Source of the DNA: Microvirga sp. TS319
GTDB lineage: Bacteria > Pseudomonadota > Alphaproteobacteria > Rhizobiales > Beijerinckiaceae
Length of the DNA: 64,000 bases
NCBI RefSeq assembly: GCF_041276405.1
Contig: NZ_JBGGGT010000002.1
Span: forward strand, 2,269,001 to 2,333,000
Direction: 5' to 3'
Part shown: piece by piece, positions 7,814 to 16,273 of the stretch
Numbering within the stretch: position 1 is the first letter of the stretch
Layout: each line of letters begins with the position of its first letter
Notes under the pieces: generated by a model
Databases searched by the model: none
Seen by the model: the letters and a program-made list of their open reading frames with translations, nothing else
Told to the model about the DNA's origin: nothing
Made by a program: the position numbers and the translations under genes

Positions 7814-8230
7814 ATGTCGAAGAAGATTCTCTTTGCAGGCGCTGTTCTCGTGGCGCTCGCCCCCGTAGGCGCCTTCGCCCAGGACCCGGCTGCCGGTGGC
7901 GCCGCGGCTGGCGCAGCGACCGGTGCCGTGGGCGGCGCGATCGTCGGCGGCCCGATCGGCGCGGCGGTCGGCGGCGTGACGGGCGCGATCGTCGGCGGCC
8001 TGGCGGGCGAGTCTCAGCCCCGTTTCCGTCAGTACGTCATTCAGCAGGACGTGCCGTCCTACCGCTATCAGGAAGAGGTTCGCGTGGGCACGGTGCTGCC
8101 GACCTCGGGCGTCCGGTACTATGAGGTTCCGGCCGAGTACGGCGTGTCTCAGTACCGCTACACGGTGGTGAACGACACCCCGGTTCTGGTCGATCCCGGC
8201 ACCCACCGCATCGTCCAGGTCATCCGCTAA
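7814..8230 (+). CDS. secreted DUF1236 protein with glycine zipper
   Basis: 138 residues. A signal peptide of about 22 residues (cleavage after AFA) is followed by a Gly/Ala-rich zipper (about residues 27-68, repeated GGxxG and VGGAIVGG patterns) that could span or associate with a membrane. A C-terminal DUF1236-type domain with YEVPAEYGVSQYRYTVVND and a terminal VDPGTHRIVQVIR completes it. Such proteins are abundant in Hyphomicrobiales and of unknown function. An exact EcfG promoter upstream places it in the general stress regulon. Confidence 0.85.
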   Translation: MSKKILFAGAVLVALAPVGAFAQDPAAGGAAAGAATGAVGGAIVGGPIGAAVGGVTGAIVGGLAGESQPRFRQYVIQQDVPSYRYQEEVRVGTVLPTSGVRYYEVPAEYGVSQYRYTVVNDTPVLVDPGTHRIVQVIR

Positions 8231-8254
8231 CCTCTACGCAGGATGACGGAGTCA

Positions 8255-8274
8255 GGGCGGCCTTCGGGCCGCCC
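8255..8274 (+). terminator. rho-independent terminator after the DUF1236 gene
   Basis: GGGCGGCC, TTCG loop, GGCCGCCC, followed by TTCTTGTT. It stands 25 bases beyond the stop codon. Confidence 0.8.
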
Positions 8275-8285
8275 TTCTTGTTAGC

Positions 8286-8510
8286 GCATCGTGCGAAAAA
8301 GTGGTCCCGGTTTTTCGCCGGAACGATGCGCTCTTTCTAAGAAGAGAGCATCGAATTGATCCCAAAAATGGTTTCCACTTTTGGGTTCGATGCTCCGGTG
8401 CATCGTGCGAAAAAGTGGTCCCGGTTTTTCGCCGGAACGATGCGCTCTTTCTAAGAAGAGCGCATCGAATTGATCCCAAAAATGGTTTCCACTTTTGGGT
8501 TCGATGCTCT
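8286..8510. repeat. tandem pair of about 114-base composite palindromic repeats
   Basis: Two almost identical units start at 8286 and 8400. Each has a first hairpin (GCATCGTGCGAAAAAGTGG...AACGATGCGC) and a second hairpin (GCATCGAATTGATCCC...TTCGATGCTC), joined by TTTCTAAGAAGAG. The right end, GCTCT followed by A, supplies the TAG stop codon of the convergent ctaA gene. Confidence 0.95.
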
Positions 8511-9609
8511 ACCGGACCACGCTGACGCGGGCGTGAACCACCGTCATGGCAAGCACCGCCATGGCGAAGACCTGGTGGGCAAGCCCCGCCCAAAGCGGCA
8601 CCACGAGGAGAAGGGTCGCGATTCCGAGCGCCATCTGGGCCAGGGCAAGCCCCGCGATGCCCGTGGCGCGGCGCGCGGCGCCGGATCCCGGCGCCTGTCG
8701 GCGCAGGCTCCAGGCATGCCAGAGCGCGAAGGCGACAACCAGATAGGCCAGCATGCGGTGGTTGAACTGAACCAGCACGACATTGTCCACGAAGTTCTCG
8801 ATCCAGGGTTTGACCGAGAACAAAGCCGACGGGGGCGGGATCAGGCTACCGTCCATGAGCGGCCACGTATTGTACGTGTATCCGGCCTTCGAGCCCGCAA
8901 CGAGCCCTCCCAAGGCGATCTGCGCCAGAACCAGGAGCACGAGAATACGGGGCGCGAAGCCGATCCCCTTCTCGGCGGGCAACGCGCTGCGGTCCTTCAG
9001 CCCTGCGGCCACCCAGACGAGACAGACCAGAATGAGGCTCGCGACCGTCAGATGCAGGGCGAGCTTGATGGGCGCGACGGCGGTCATGCCGGGCTCGAGA
9101 CCGGACGCCACCATGATCCAGCCGATGGCTCCCTGCAGCCCTCCCAGCGCCCCGATGCCGAGCAATGTCAGCGCGAGCCGGCCCTTGATGGTCCCGCGAA
9201 GCCAGAACCAGACCAGCGGCACGAAGAAGACGAGGCCGATCAGGCGGCCGAGCTGCCTGTGCCCCCATTCCCAGCCATAAATGAACTTGAACTCGGACAG
9301 GGTCATGCCCTTGTTGACGAGCTCATATTGAGAGATCTGCTGATACTTCTCGAATTCGGCCTGCCAGGCCTGCTCCGTCAGAGGCGGAATCGCGCCGGTC
9401 ACGGGCTTCCATTCCGTGATCGACAGGCCCGAGCCCGTCAGACGGGTGGCACCGCCCACCGCGATCATCAGCACCACCAGGGCGGCCAGAGCGTAGATCC
9501 AGGTTCTCACGAGAGTCGGGGACCGGACGGGCGGCGATTGGCTTTCGGGCGATTGGCTTTCGGGAAGGCGCGTCAAGGACACGCCATCGGGTGAGGCTGC
9601 GACAGCCAT
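8509..9609 (-). CDS. ctaA: heme A synthase (COX15/CtaA family)
   Basis: 366 residues from the ATG complementary to 9607-9609; a longer frame to 9690 is less likely. About eight membrane helices are present. Conserved segments are GGATRLTGSGLSITEWKPVTG near residue 50, EWGHRQLGRLIG with the heme-ligand histidine, HLTVAS, and the second-half FNHRMLAYLVV and LAHQVFAM histidines. It oxidises heme O to heme A for aa3-type oxidases in the inner membrane. The TAG stop lies in the border of the repeat at 8286-8510. Confidence 0.93.
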   Translation of the reverse strand: MAVAASPDGVSLTRLPESQSPESQSPPVRSPTLVRTWIYALAALVVLMIAVGGATRLTGSGLSITEWKPVTGAIPPLTEQAWQAEFEKYQQISQYELVNKGMTLSEFKFIYGWEWGHRQLGRLIGLVFFVPLVWFWLRGTIKGRLALTLLGIGALGGLQGAIGWIMVASGLEPGMTAVAPIKLALHLTVASLILVCLVWVAAGLKDRSALPAEKGIGFAPRILVLLVLAQIALGGLVAGSKAGYTYNTWPLMDGSLIPPPSALFSVKPWIENFVDNVVLVQFNHRMLAYLVVAFALWHAWSLRRQAPGSGAARRATGIAGLALAQMALGIATLLLVVPLWAGLAHQVFAMAVLAMTVVHARVSVVR

Positions 9610-9734
9610 GCTCGTTCTCACTGGCAATTTAGGACTTGAACCCAGGTTACGGCTTGTCACATAGAGGCTGGGTCGCCGAAGGGCAATCAATGACAGTGAC
9701 GCACCGCCCTCGGGCGGGGCCGGAAGGGTTCATC

Positions 9735-9944
9735 ATGGGCATGCGATGGCGCAAACTGATCGGGACAGTGGCGATGCTGCTGTTCATCATCACCTATGCG
9801 CTGTTCGCCATGGCGTTGGCGGAGGGCCGCATCACCGAGGCGCCAAAGCTGATCCAGACCCTCGCTTATATCGTGCTCGGCCTGATCTGGATCGTGCCGC
9901 TGATGCCGCTCGTGCGGTGGATGGCCAAGCCGGACAAGTCCTAG
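9735..9944 (+). CDS. DUF2842 small membrane protein
   Basis: 69 residues with two hydrophobic helices (about residues 8-28 and 41-60) and the family pattern MRWRKLIGTVAMLLF...APKLIQTLAYIVLGLIWIVPLMPLVRWM. A start at 9735 follows GGAAGGG; a second ATG at 9741 is possible. Function is unknown, but the family is conserved in alphaproteobacteria, often near oxidase-assembly genes; here ctaA is divergent. The TAG stop forms the left CTAG border of the next repeat. Confidence 0.82.
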   Translation: MGMRWRKLIGTVAMLLFIITYALFAMALAEGRITEAPKLIQTLAYIVLGLIWIVPLMPLVRWMAKPDKS

Positions 9945-10123
9945 ATCATCGGACGTGAAAAGTGGACCTGCACTTTTGGGATTGGATCCGGTGCTCCCTT
10001 CTTAGAGCAGCGCATCGTTTAAGCGGACCCTAAGGGCCACGTTCGTGAAAACCGGGTCTACTTTTCGCTGGCGCGGCCCGCCGGGTCCGCACGACGCGCT
10101 AGAGAATCGGATCCAAAATCTAG
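9941..10123. repeat. composite palindromic repeat between two convergent genes
   Basis: Begins CTAGATCATCGGACGTGAAA, includes CACTTTTGGGATTGGATCC, a second hairpin built from CGTTTAAGCGGACC and GCGGCCCGCCGGGTCCGC, and ends with a third arm GAATCGGATCCAAAATCTAG. The outer CTAG at each end contains the TAG stop of the plus gene (9942-9944) and of the minus gene (10120-10122). Confidence 0.85.
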
Positions 10124-10314
10124 GCTCCGCCGATCCCTTCGATGATCTTGCCCGTGCCGCCGCATATCGGACAGGCCGTTGCGCCGATCCGCCCGCTGCC
10201 ATTGCATTCGGGACAGACATTTTCGCCGGTGCCCGGACTGCCCGGCTCGGCCTGGTCGCCGGGATTGAGTTTCGGTGGCTCGGATGCGGCTTGATCGCGC
10301 GATGGATTGTTCAT
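10120..10314 (-). CDS. small protein with DnaJ-type zinc-binding motifs
   Basis: 64 residues. The N-terminal half is polar and probably disordered. The C-terminal half has two CxxCxGxG motifs, CPECNGSG and CPICGGTG, which together resemble one zinc centre of the DnaJ cysteine-rich domain. No J-domain is present. A zinc-dependent chaperone-adaptor role is plausible but unproven. A near-consensus EcfG promoter lies 31 bases upstream. Its TAG stop is in the border of the preceding repeat. Confidence 0.75.
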   Translation of the reverse strand: MNNPSRDQAASEPPKLNPGDQAEPGSPGTGENVCPECNGSGRIGATACPICGGTGKIIEGIGGA

Positions 10315-10344
10315 GACGGGTCTCTCGGTGTCGTCTCATCCGTC

Positions 10345-10369
10345 AACGCGACAGTGGAATCGCGGTTTC
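10345..10369 (-). promoter_or_regulatory. possible EcfG-type promoter, one mismatch
   Basis: On the minus strand GAAAC (10365-10369), 16 bases, CGTT (10345-10348). The second base of the -35 box differs from GGAAC. Its position about 31 bases before the zinc-motif protein start is right for a stress promoter. Confidence 0.3.
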
Positions 10370-10410
10370 TCCGCTCCTCGATAGAAAAGACGCGCCCTCG
10401 AAAGAAAAGA

Positions 10411-10425
10411 CCCGCTTGAAGCGGG
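10411..10425 (-). terminator. rho-independent terminator of the 10468-10848 gene
   Basis: CCCGCTTGAAGCGGG forms a short hairpin. On the minus strand it is followed by TCTTTTCTTTC. It stands 43 bases past the stop codon. Confidence 0.6.
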
Positions 10426-10467
10426 CCCGTTCTCGATCCGGCAGGGATCCTGTCAGTTGCACATGTC

Positions 10468-10848
10468 TTAGTTGCAAACTTGGCGGGTCCGGTATTCCCA
10501 GCCCCAGCCGGGAACCCATTCGCGAAACCGCTCGGTCGTGCAGCGCTCGACATAGACCCGGCGCGGCGCGGGGCGGTAGACGATGGGAGCCGGCTCCTCC
10601 ACATAGACGCGGGCCGGCGGAGGGGGCGGAGGGGGCGCCACGTAAACGGGAGCAGGAGCCGCATAGGCGGGCTGCTGGGCAACCGTCGCCCCGACGATGG
10701 TACCGACCGCAAGCCCTCCCAGAACGCCGACGGCGGCAGCGGCCCCCGGAGACATGCGATCGCGTGCGGCTGCCGGCTCAGCGGCGGCCAGGCCAGCCAC
10801 CAGCGCCAGAGCGGCCGTCGTGCCGGAGAAGAGATTGAAGACCTTCAT
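10468..10848 (-). CDS. secreted proline-rich protein with glycine zipper
   Basis: 126 residues. Signal peptide (about residues 1-29, ending in EPAAARD), a hydrophobic Gly/Val stretch AAVGVLGGLAVGTIVGATVA (about 38-57), a run of eight prolines in a Pro/Ala/Val-rich linker, and a C-terminal segment EPAPIVYRPAPRRVYVERC...WGWEYRTRQVCN with two cysteines. This resembles periplasmic or surface proteins common in Methylobacteriaceae. No defined family or function was recognised. Confidence 0.78.
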   Translation of the reverse strand: MKVFNLFSGTTAALALVAGLAAAEPAAARDRMSPGAAAAVGVLGGLAVGTIVGATVAQQPAYAAPAPVYVAPPPPPPPARVYVEEPAPIVYRPAPRRVYVERCTTERFREWVPGWGWEYRTRQVCN

Positions 10849-10997
10849 AGCTCGTCACCTACAAGCAGGAGGGAGAATTCCTTTCGCCCTTTCTTGGCAG
10901 GGACTATAGGGCCGCAAACCTCACTGGAAGCTGAACGGATTGTGGCAACGCTCGGACCGAACTCTGTTTCAAACGAGACGGTAAACACTCTCTTAAG

Positions 10998-11033
10998 GCA
11001 TCGGACGCGACATCGAACCCACGTCCGATGCGC
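10998..11033. repeat. short palindromic repeat
   Basis: GCATCGGACGCGACATCGA...CACGTCCGATGCGC, a single hairpin copy. The whole 10849-11287 interval holds this copy and the two repeats that follow, and no gene was seen in it. Confidence 0.8.
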
Positions 11034-11056
11034 TGTTCTCTCGTGGAAGCATCATC

Positions 11057-11150
11057 CCCGTCATGCCCGGCCCTGAGCCGGGCATCCACGTCTTCGACCT
11101 GGTGCGGTGCATCAAGACGTCGATGGCCATAAACCAAGGCGGCCATGACG
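11057..11150. repeat. GCCCGG...CCGGGC dispersed repeat, copy 2
   Basis: CGTCATGCCCGGCCCTGAGC, then CCGGGCATCCACGTC, ending GACGTCGATGGCC and GGCCATGACG. Same architecture as 6531-6620. Confidence 0.8.
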
Positions 11151-11162
11151 ATGAGCGGTGAC

Positions 11163-11268
11163 AGCGTCGGATATGGGTTCGATGTCGCGTCCGGTACATC
11201 AAGTCCGCGGTCTTGAGCATCTTTCCACGCAAAACCGGTGCCCACGTCCCGCATCCGATGCTCGGACG
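11163..11268. repeat. composite palindromic repeat beside the response-regulator gene
   Basis: A hairpin CGTCGGATATGGGTTCGATG...CGCGTCCGG is followed by GAGCATCTTTCCACGC, AAAACCGGTGCCCAC and CCGATGCTCGG. The end is about 20 bases beyond the 3' end of the regulator gene. Confidence 0.8.
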
Positions 11269-11287
11269 CCCCTACCCCTGCGGCCGG

Positions 11288-12343
11288 TCAATCTGCTGCC
11301 GTCCGCAACGGCACCGACAGCAGGACGCGCACCAGATCCGCCTGCCGGTTCGTCTCGGTCCTTCTGAACAGGTTCTTCAGGTGGAACACGACCGTGGTCT
11401 GGGCGACTTCGAGTTCCTCCGCGATCTGGTCGAGACGCTTACCGTCGATGAGCAGCAGCGCCACCCGTGTTTCGGACGGGGTGAGATTGTAGAGCCGCAC
11501 CAGCGTATCCCCGGATACCTTGGTGCGCTGCTCGGTGTCGATGACGAGCAGCACGACCGCTTCCGGACGCTCGTTGGCGGAAAAGCGCTGTCCGGGCACG
11601 AGCACGAGATAGGGACGCCCGCCCGAGCTGCGCGGGAAGGACACGATCTCGTCGAGGGATTCCTCCTCGAAGGCCTTCTCGATGGCCTGGTAGAGCTTGG
11701 CATTCTGTTTGGCGGCGGCGCCCCTCAGAATGCCCGAGGAGACGCCGATGCCGTCGTTCTCCCCGATGATGCGCTCGGCCTCCTTGTTCATGAGCCTGAC
11801 CTCCCCCTTTTCGTCGACGATCACGACGCCGACGAGGAAGCGGTCGAACGCGAAGGTCGCCTTGTAGAGCGCCTCCACGGCTTGCCCGCGGGACGACCTG
11901 AGAACCTCCTGCCAGGCTTCCTCAGCGCGGCTGACGGCGCTCGACTGGACGCGGGCCACCTGACTGAGGCGGGCGGCGATCGTGGCGAGCAGGATCTCGT
12001 AATCGATCGGCTTGACGAGATAGTCGTCCGCGCCGGCCTGCTTTCCGACGAGTACATCGTTCCGCTCGGCCAAGGCCGTCAGGAAGATGAAGGGAACATC
12101 CGCTTTGTCCCCCTGCTCGCGGATCGCCTTGAGGACCTCGTAGCCGCCGATGCCCGGCATGGTGATGTCGCAGAGCACGAGATCCGGACGCTCCGTTTCG
12201 AGCAGCCGGAGCGCTTCATTGCCGTTGGACGCCTGGAGGACACGGTAATGGGCGGTTTCCAGCTCTTCCGCCAGGTCCGTCCTCAAATCGTCCTCGTCCT
12301 CGACGCAAAGGATCGTTTTCTGATGATTCATGGGTTTCGTCAC
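11288..12343 (-). CDS. response regulator: receiver, PAS-like and LuxR-type HTH
   Basis: 351 residues from a GTG at 12343 that directly follows the kinase TGA; an ATG at 12331 is an alternative start. The receiver domain (about 9-125) has phospho-acceptor Asp59 in LCDITMPG and Lys111 in YLVKP. A PAS-like linker (about 160-280) precedes a LuxR-type HTH: LTPSETRVALLLIDGKRLDQ, then TTVVFHLKNLFRRTET. The DNA target is unknown. It is translationally coupled to the cognate kinase, in an operon with a periplasmic protein. Confidence 0.9.
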   Translation of the reverse strand: MTKPMNHQKTILCVEDEDDLRTDLAEELETAHYRVLQASNGNEALRLLETERPDLVLCDITMPGIGGYEVLKAIREQGDKADVPFIFLTALAERNDVLVGKQAGADDYLVKPIDYEILLATIAARLSQVARVQSSAVSRAEEAWQEVLRSSRGQAVEALYKATFAFDRFLVGVVIVDEKGEVRLMNKEAERIIGENDGIGVSSGILRGAAAKQNAKLYQAIEKAFEEESLDEIVSFPRSSGGRPYLVLVPGQRFSANERPEAVVLLVIDTEQRTKVSGDTLVRLYNLTPSETRVALLLIDGKRLDQIAEELEVAQTTVVFHLKNLFRRTETNRQADLVRVLLSVPLRTAAD

Positions 12344-14497
12344 TCAAGCAGCCTGCTGCGCCTGGTCGGCATGCGACAGCGGCAGGTCAAACGTAAACAG
12401 GGAGCCCTCGGCCTCGTAGCTTTCCACTTGGATATCTCCTCCGTGCAAGTGCATGATCCTTTGTGCGAAATTCAGTCCGATCCCGGTGCCGGCGATCCCC
12501 GTGGCGGTTCTCGCGCGGTAGAAGCGATCGAAGATCTTGGGCAATTCATCGGCCGGGATGCCGATGCCCCAGTCCCGAACCGAGCAGAAAGCGCGCGCGC
12601 CCTCGGCCCAGACCTTGATCTCGACGACCGGCTGCTCGCCTGAATATTTGACGGCATTCGACAGGAGATTGATGACGACCTGCTCGATCAGCATGGTGTC
12701 GCAATAGACCCGGATGGCCTGGTCGGGGACCTGAAACAGGATCTTGGAGTGAGAGCTCAGCTCGCTCTGCCGCTCGCCGATATCCATGACGAGCTGAACA
12801 AGATCGCAGGGCTCCGGATTCAGCTCGATCCGGCCCTCGTCGAGTTTGGCGGCATTCAGGACGCTCTCGACGAGGCGGGTCAGGCGATTGCCGGCGTTCC
12901 TGATCTTCTGAATGCGGCCCAAGAGCTCGTCCGATGTCAGATCCGGCCCTCGCCGGAGAATTCGCTGCGCGCTCGAGTCCAGGATCGCCAGCGGTGTCCG
13001 GAACTGGTGAGACACCATGGAGACGAAGTTGCGGTACGCGTTTGTCGTCACACGTTCGCGATCGAGAGCCGACTGGAGCGCCTTCGCCACCTGCTTGTAG
13101 GCCGAGATGTCGGTGAGCCGCACGAAGATCGTCGCTCCGTCGGCCTTCGAGACGGACAGATGGGCCCATATGTCCTTCTTGATCAGAACGTCGACCTCGA
13201 TCTCCTCGAAGGGGGGCTGTGTCACGAGAAGCCGCTGATCCGCGCCTTCGCACATGGCAAAGCAGCGCAGAAAGACCGGCAGGCTCATCTCCTCCCGACA
13301 CCAGAGCGCCACGGGAGCGGCGGCCCAGACCTGTTCGTTCGCGAAAAGAAGCCTGCCGGTCCAGTCGAAGGCCGCGAACCCCTCCGAGGCCGATTCGATG
13401 GCCGCGATCAGGCGCCGCTCCGCCTGCCTCAGGGCGGCCGTGCGCTGAAGGACCTTGATCTCCAGGTCGAAATTCTCGCGCTCGGCCTGCTTGCGGGCGA
13501 GCCATTGCTCGGTCACGTCGCGCACGAAGGCGATGCCCAGCTTGCGTTGCGCCATGGAGACGGGAAAGCAGTTGATCTCGAGGCAGCGCTCCTGGCCGCC
13601 CGTTTCGCTGCTCGTCTCGTCCTCGAAGATCGTGCTCTCGCCCTCGATCGCGAGATTGAGGGAGCGGATCATCTCCGGCTTCGAGAACAGCGGGTCGAGA
13701 TCCTGCATCAGGCGGCCGATGGCCTCGTCGGGCCTGACGTTGAGCAGGCCCTCCATGCCCGGATTCCAGAGCAGACATTCGAGTTTCTCGTCGAACATGA
13801 CGATGCCCTGGTTGCTCACGTTGTTGATGACGAGATCCGAAAGCTCCTGCTCCTGGCGCAGCAGCTGCTTGGCCTGACTGGCCTCCTGGACGCCTCTGAA
13901 CAATCTGACCAGCAGAAATGCCGCGCTCAGGAAAATGCCCGTGAGAAAGGCGAGGCTCTCCAGCACCACCCGCAGATACATGGCCCGCTTGAACGCGGTG
14001 TCCGTCCGGTTGAGCAGCATGACGTCGTTGGCGGCGTCCCGCAGGGTGTAGCCCAGATCCCGGACCTGCACGCGCAATTGCGCGGCCTCTTCCGGCGTCA
14101 TGGTCTGCCCGACCAGGGTCTCGGCGAGGGTGAGCTGAAGATAACCGACCTTCAGATCGCCCAACAGGCCGACCTTGGCGATGATCTCGGCCTGGGGCCC
14201 CTCGAGCAGAACGGCGACGCGGCTGATGAGGATCGGCAAGCGAAAGTCCGGGGCCTGTTCGGGATCGGCGAAGTCTTCGCCGGCGGCAGAGCGGGCCAGG
14301 CTTTCGGCCATGAGGGCTGCCTCGAACTGGGCCTGGGAAATCATCCAGAGGTTGGCATGGGTGTCCTCGCTGCGCAGGTCGCGCTCGATATCGAACAGCC
14401 GCACGACGGCGAAACTCAGCGAGACGGCGAGCACCACCGTCGTCAGAAGCGTGAGCAATCCCGCCTTGTGGTTGCTGAGATTCAGTTTCATGGTCAC
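12344..14497 (-). CDS. membrane-bound PAS sensor histidine kinase
   Basis: 717 residues. Helices at about 13-33 and 178-198 flank a periplasmic domain of about 140 residues. Two PAS domains (about 218-335 and 362-470) follow, then HisKA with His497 in MVSHQFRTPL, and an HATPase domain with the N box (VVINLLSNAVKYS), DWGIGIP and GTGIGLNFAQRIM. It should phosphorylate the regulator downstream. It overlaps the upstream periplasmic-protein gene by 4 bases, suggesting that this protein supplies or modifies the signal. Confidence 0.92.
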   Translation of the reverse strand: MTMKLNLSNHKAGLLTLLTTVVLAVSLSFAVVRLFDIERDLRSEDTHANLWMISQAQFEAALMAESLARSAAGEDFADPEQAPDFRLPILISRVAVLLEGPQAEIIAKVGLLGDLKVGYLQLTLAETLVGQTMTPEEAAQLRVQVRDLGYTLRDAANDVMLLNRTDTAFKRAMYLRVVLESLAFLTGIFLSAAFLLVRLFRGVQEASQAKQLLRQEQELSDLVINNVSNQGIVMFDEKLECLLWNPGMEGLLNVRPDEAIGRLMQDLDPLFSKPEMIRSLNLAIEGESTIFEDETSSETGGQERCLEINCFPVSMAQRKLGIAFVRDVTEQWLARKQAERENFDLEIKVLQRTAALRQAERRLIAAIESASEGFAAFDWTGRLLFANEQVWAAAPVALWCREEMSLPVFLRCFAMCEGADQRLLVTQPPFEEIEVDVLIKKDIWAHLSVSKADGATIFVRLTDISAYKQVAKALQSALDRERVTTNAYRNFVSMVSHQFRTPLAILDSSAQRILRRGPDLTSDELLGRIQKIRNAGNRLTRLVESVLNAAKLDEGRIELNPEPCDLVQLVMDIGERQSELSSHSKILFQVPDQAIRVYCDTMLIEQVVINLLSNAVKYSGEQPVVEIKVWAEGARAFCSVRDWGIGIPADELPKIFDRFYRARTATGIAGTGIGLNFAQRIMHLHGGDIQVESYEAEGSLFTFDLPLSHADQAQQAA

Positions 14498-15000
14498 TCG
14501 ACACGCAGCTTGTTCAACTGCCAGATCCAGCGGGCGTCATAGATCGGCGTCTGCAGAGCAGGATGCTCATCGCGCGGATAGACGATCCACAGGGGACCCT
14601 TGTCGCGGAGCTTCAGGACCTGTCCGTCGACCCGCATGGCGATGATCGGCTCATATTTCAGATCCTCGAGCGGAATGGTGATCTTGTAGCTGTTGAGGGC
14701 CGAGGCGACGATGGACGTTCCGCTGGCTCCCACCCGCTCCAGGGCGGACCGTAGGGGTACACCCTCGAAAAACTGCCGGGTGGCCGACATGATGGAAAAG
14801 GTCGTGATCGAGGCCGCCCCCAGGGCTTCGAGCATCTCCCGGTCGAACCGGGCCTCCTGCCCGGCATTGGTCCGGTCGATCCTGCCGGAAATCGTCAGCA
14901 GCACAGGTCCCGTCGGCAGCGGCAAGGGCTCCGCCGCTCCTGCAAAGGAATTCCATCCCAGAAAACTCGCCAGCAGCCCCAGGAGTCGGATGTACCGCAT
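14494..15000 (-). CDS. periplasmic protein resembling the sulfite-oxidase molybdopterin fold
   Basis: 168 residues with a signal peptide (about 1-23, SFAGAAE). The remainder resembles the small molybdopterin-binding-fold proteins often annotated as oxidoreductases: VLLTISGRIDRTN, FDREMLEALGAASITTFS, then FEGVPLRSALERVGASG and VYPRDEHP. The usual cofactor-ligand cysteine is not evident, so it may be a binding rather than an enzymatic domain. It is the first gene of the kinase-regulator operon, with a 4-base overlap, which suggests a periplasmic sensor partner. Confidence 0.65.
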   Translation of the reverse strand: MRYIRLLGLLASFLGWNSFAGAAEPLPLPTGPVLLTISGRIDRTNAGQEARFDREMLEALGAASITTFSIMSATRQFFEGVPLRSALERVGASGTSIVASALNSYKITIPLEDLKYEPIIAMRVDGQVLKLRDKGPLWIVYPRDEHPALQTPIYDARWIWQLNKLRVE

Positions 15001-15326
15001 GGAATCCCCGCTGAAATATTATGTTAGAACATACGCTATCTGGACGATTTCACCATAAAAATCCAGGGCATTGCCTCGGCCGCACGGCCACCCCTGGAGC
15101 CGAAGGGTCCAGTATATCCTGCTTCGGCCCCCGTGAAACGTGCCCATTCCAAAGGAGGCCGCTGAATCTTGGAGGCGATAAGCCATTATCATTGCAGGCG
15201 ATTTATTCCGCCATGTGCCGCGCATGGCGGAAAATCCGGTATCGTTTGCAACCTCGGCATGGGGCGGTGTAACGTCGGCCCGCGACAGCCTTTCGATGCT
15301 GCCGAACCGCAAGATCAGGAGTCCCA
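15001..15326. other. intergenic region, no gene seen
   Basis: Divergent promoter region between the two-component operon and the BA14K gene. A CCGCCATG...CATGGCGG inverted repeat lies at about 15209-15232. No canonical promoter pair was convincing. Confidence 0.5.
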
Positions 15327-15758
15327 ATGCGCAAATTCGCCGTAACTCTTGGAACCGCCGGCATTCTTGGAGCCCTCCTCGTCTCCAGCCTGCCCGTTCA
15401 GGCGGAACCGCTCCAGAAGCGTGCGCTTCCTTCAATCGATCAATCCTATCCCAACGAAGGATACACTCAATACCGTCCCTACCGGGGATATCGTCCTCCG
15501 CCGCCCTACTATCACCGCCATTACCGCCGCCACGACGGCGGCTCCGCCCTGGCGGCAGGGGCCGTGGGCCTCGCCGCGGGCGCATTGATCGGCGGCGCAA
15601 TCGCCAGCAGTCAGGCGCAGGCCGCTCCGCCCCCGCCTCCCGGCACGGTCGATCCGCAGATGGCCGCCTATTGCGCCCGCAAGTACCGCTCTTATGATCC
15701 GGCTTCGGGTACATTCCTGGCGACCAACGGCATGCGGTACGTCTGTACCTACCCGTAA
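15327..15758 (+). CDS. BA14K family protein
   Basis: 143 residues. Signal peptide (about 1-26, ending PVQAEP), a Tyr/Arg/Pro-rich linker with RPPPPYYHRHYRRH, a hydrophobic Gly/Ala helix (about 71-91), and the C-terminal BA14K motif AYCARKYRSYDPASGTFL followed by a final cysteine. The family takes its name from a Brucella immunoreactive, lectin-like surface protein; members here are probably envelope proteins. It starts behind AGGAG. A terminator follows at 15796. Confidence 0.9.
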   Translation: MRKFAVTLGTAGILGALLVSSLPVQAEPLQKRALPSIDQSYPNEGYTQYRPYRGYRPPPPYYHRHYRRHDGGSALAAGAVGLAAGALIGGAIASSQAQAAPPPPPGTVDPQMAAYCARKYRSYDPASGTFLATNGMRYVCTYP

Positions 15759-15795
15759 CCGGCATTCTTTCGATGCAGGCTCGCTTTCGAGGCAG

Positions 15796-15823
15796 GCTCG
15801 CCGCACCGCGGCGGGCCTTTTTT
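15796..15823 (+). terminator. rho-independent terminator after BA14K
   Basis: GCTCGCCGC, ACC loop, GCGGCGGGC, followed by C and six T. Confidence 0.75.
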
Positions 15824-15866
15824 GATGAACAGGCGCGTCTTGCAGCAGCATAAGGCCGCTCGTAAC

Positions 15867-15938
15867 GATGCGCTCATCCATGCTGTCAGCACTGGATCGT
15901 TTCCCGAAATGGAGTCCACTTTTGGGAACGATGCTCTA
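15867..15938. repeat. palindromic repeat, diverged copy
   Basis: GATGCGCTCATCC at the left, then GGATCGTTTCCCGAAATGG and TCCACTTTTGGGAACGATGC ending GCTCTAA. It lies just before the 15981 gene. Confidence 0.7.
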
Positions 15939-15980
15939 AAACAGCCAGGAACCCGCAAAACCCAACCGAAGGAAATGTTC

Positions 15981-16256
15981 ATGGCCCTTCCCCCCGACAG
16001 CAGCGGCACCGTCATTCCGCCCAACGAGGCAGCCATCGTGACGGCCAGCAACATGACGGAGCTGGAGCTTGTCCTGCCGGACATGGGCGACGAAGACCTT
16101 CCGGAAATGGCAATCTTCCTCGTGGCCTGCGCCATGCGCTTTCACAGCGACCCCAGTTTCGTGCAGGAGCAACTCGAATGGCTCGTCAAAATGCACGACA
16201 CTGAAGTGGACGAGGGTCTGAAGCCCGACCAATTGAACTCCGCCAACGACGATTGA
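15981..16256 (+). CDS. small acidic hypothetical protein
   Basis: 91 residues, start behind AAGGAAA. Strongly acidic, with MTELELVLPDMGDEDLPEMA, an amphipathic helix FLVACAMRFHSDPSFVQEQL and a Glu/Asp-rich tail. It has no signal peptide or membrane segment and is probably a soluble cytosolic protein. No family was recognised. It is convergent with the L,D-transpeptidase gene. Confidence 0.65.
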   Translation: MALPPDSSGTVIPPNEAAIVTASNMTELELVLPDMGDEDLPEMAIFLVACAMRFHSDPSFVQEQLEWLVKMHDTEVDEGLKPDQLNSANDD

Positions 16257-16273
16257 GAAATGGTGTCGCGGCG

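Noticed and set aside
8286..8510. possible CRISPR array
   Set aside because: The repeats are themselves palindromic units in tandem, without unique spacers of constant size and without cas genes; the same units occur all over the window.
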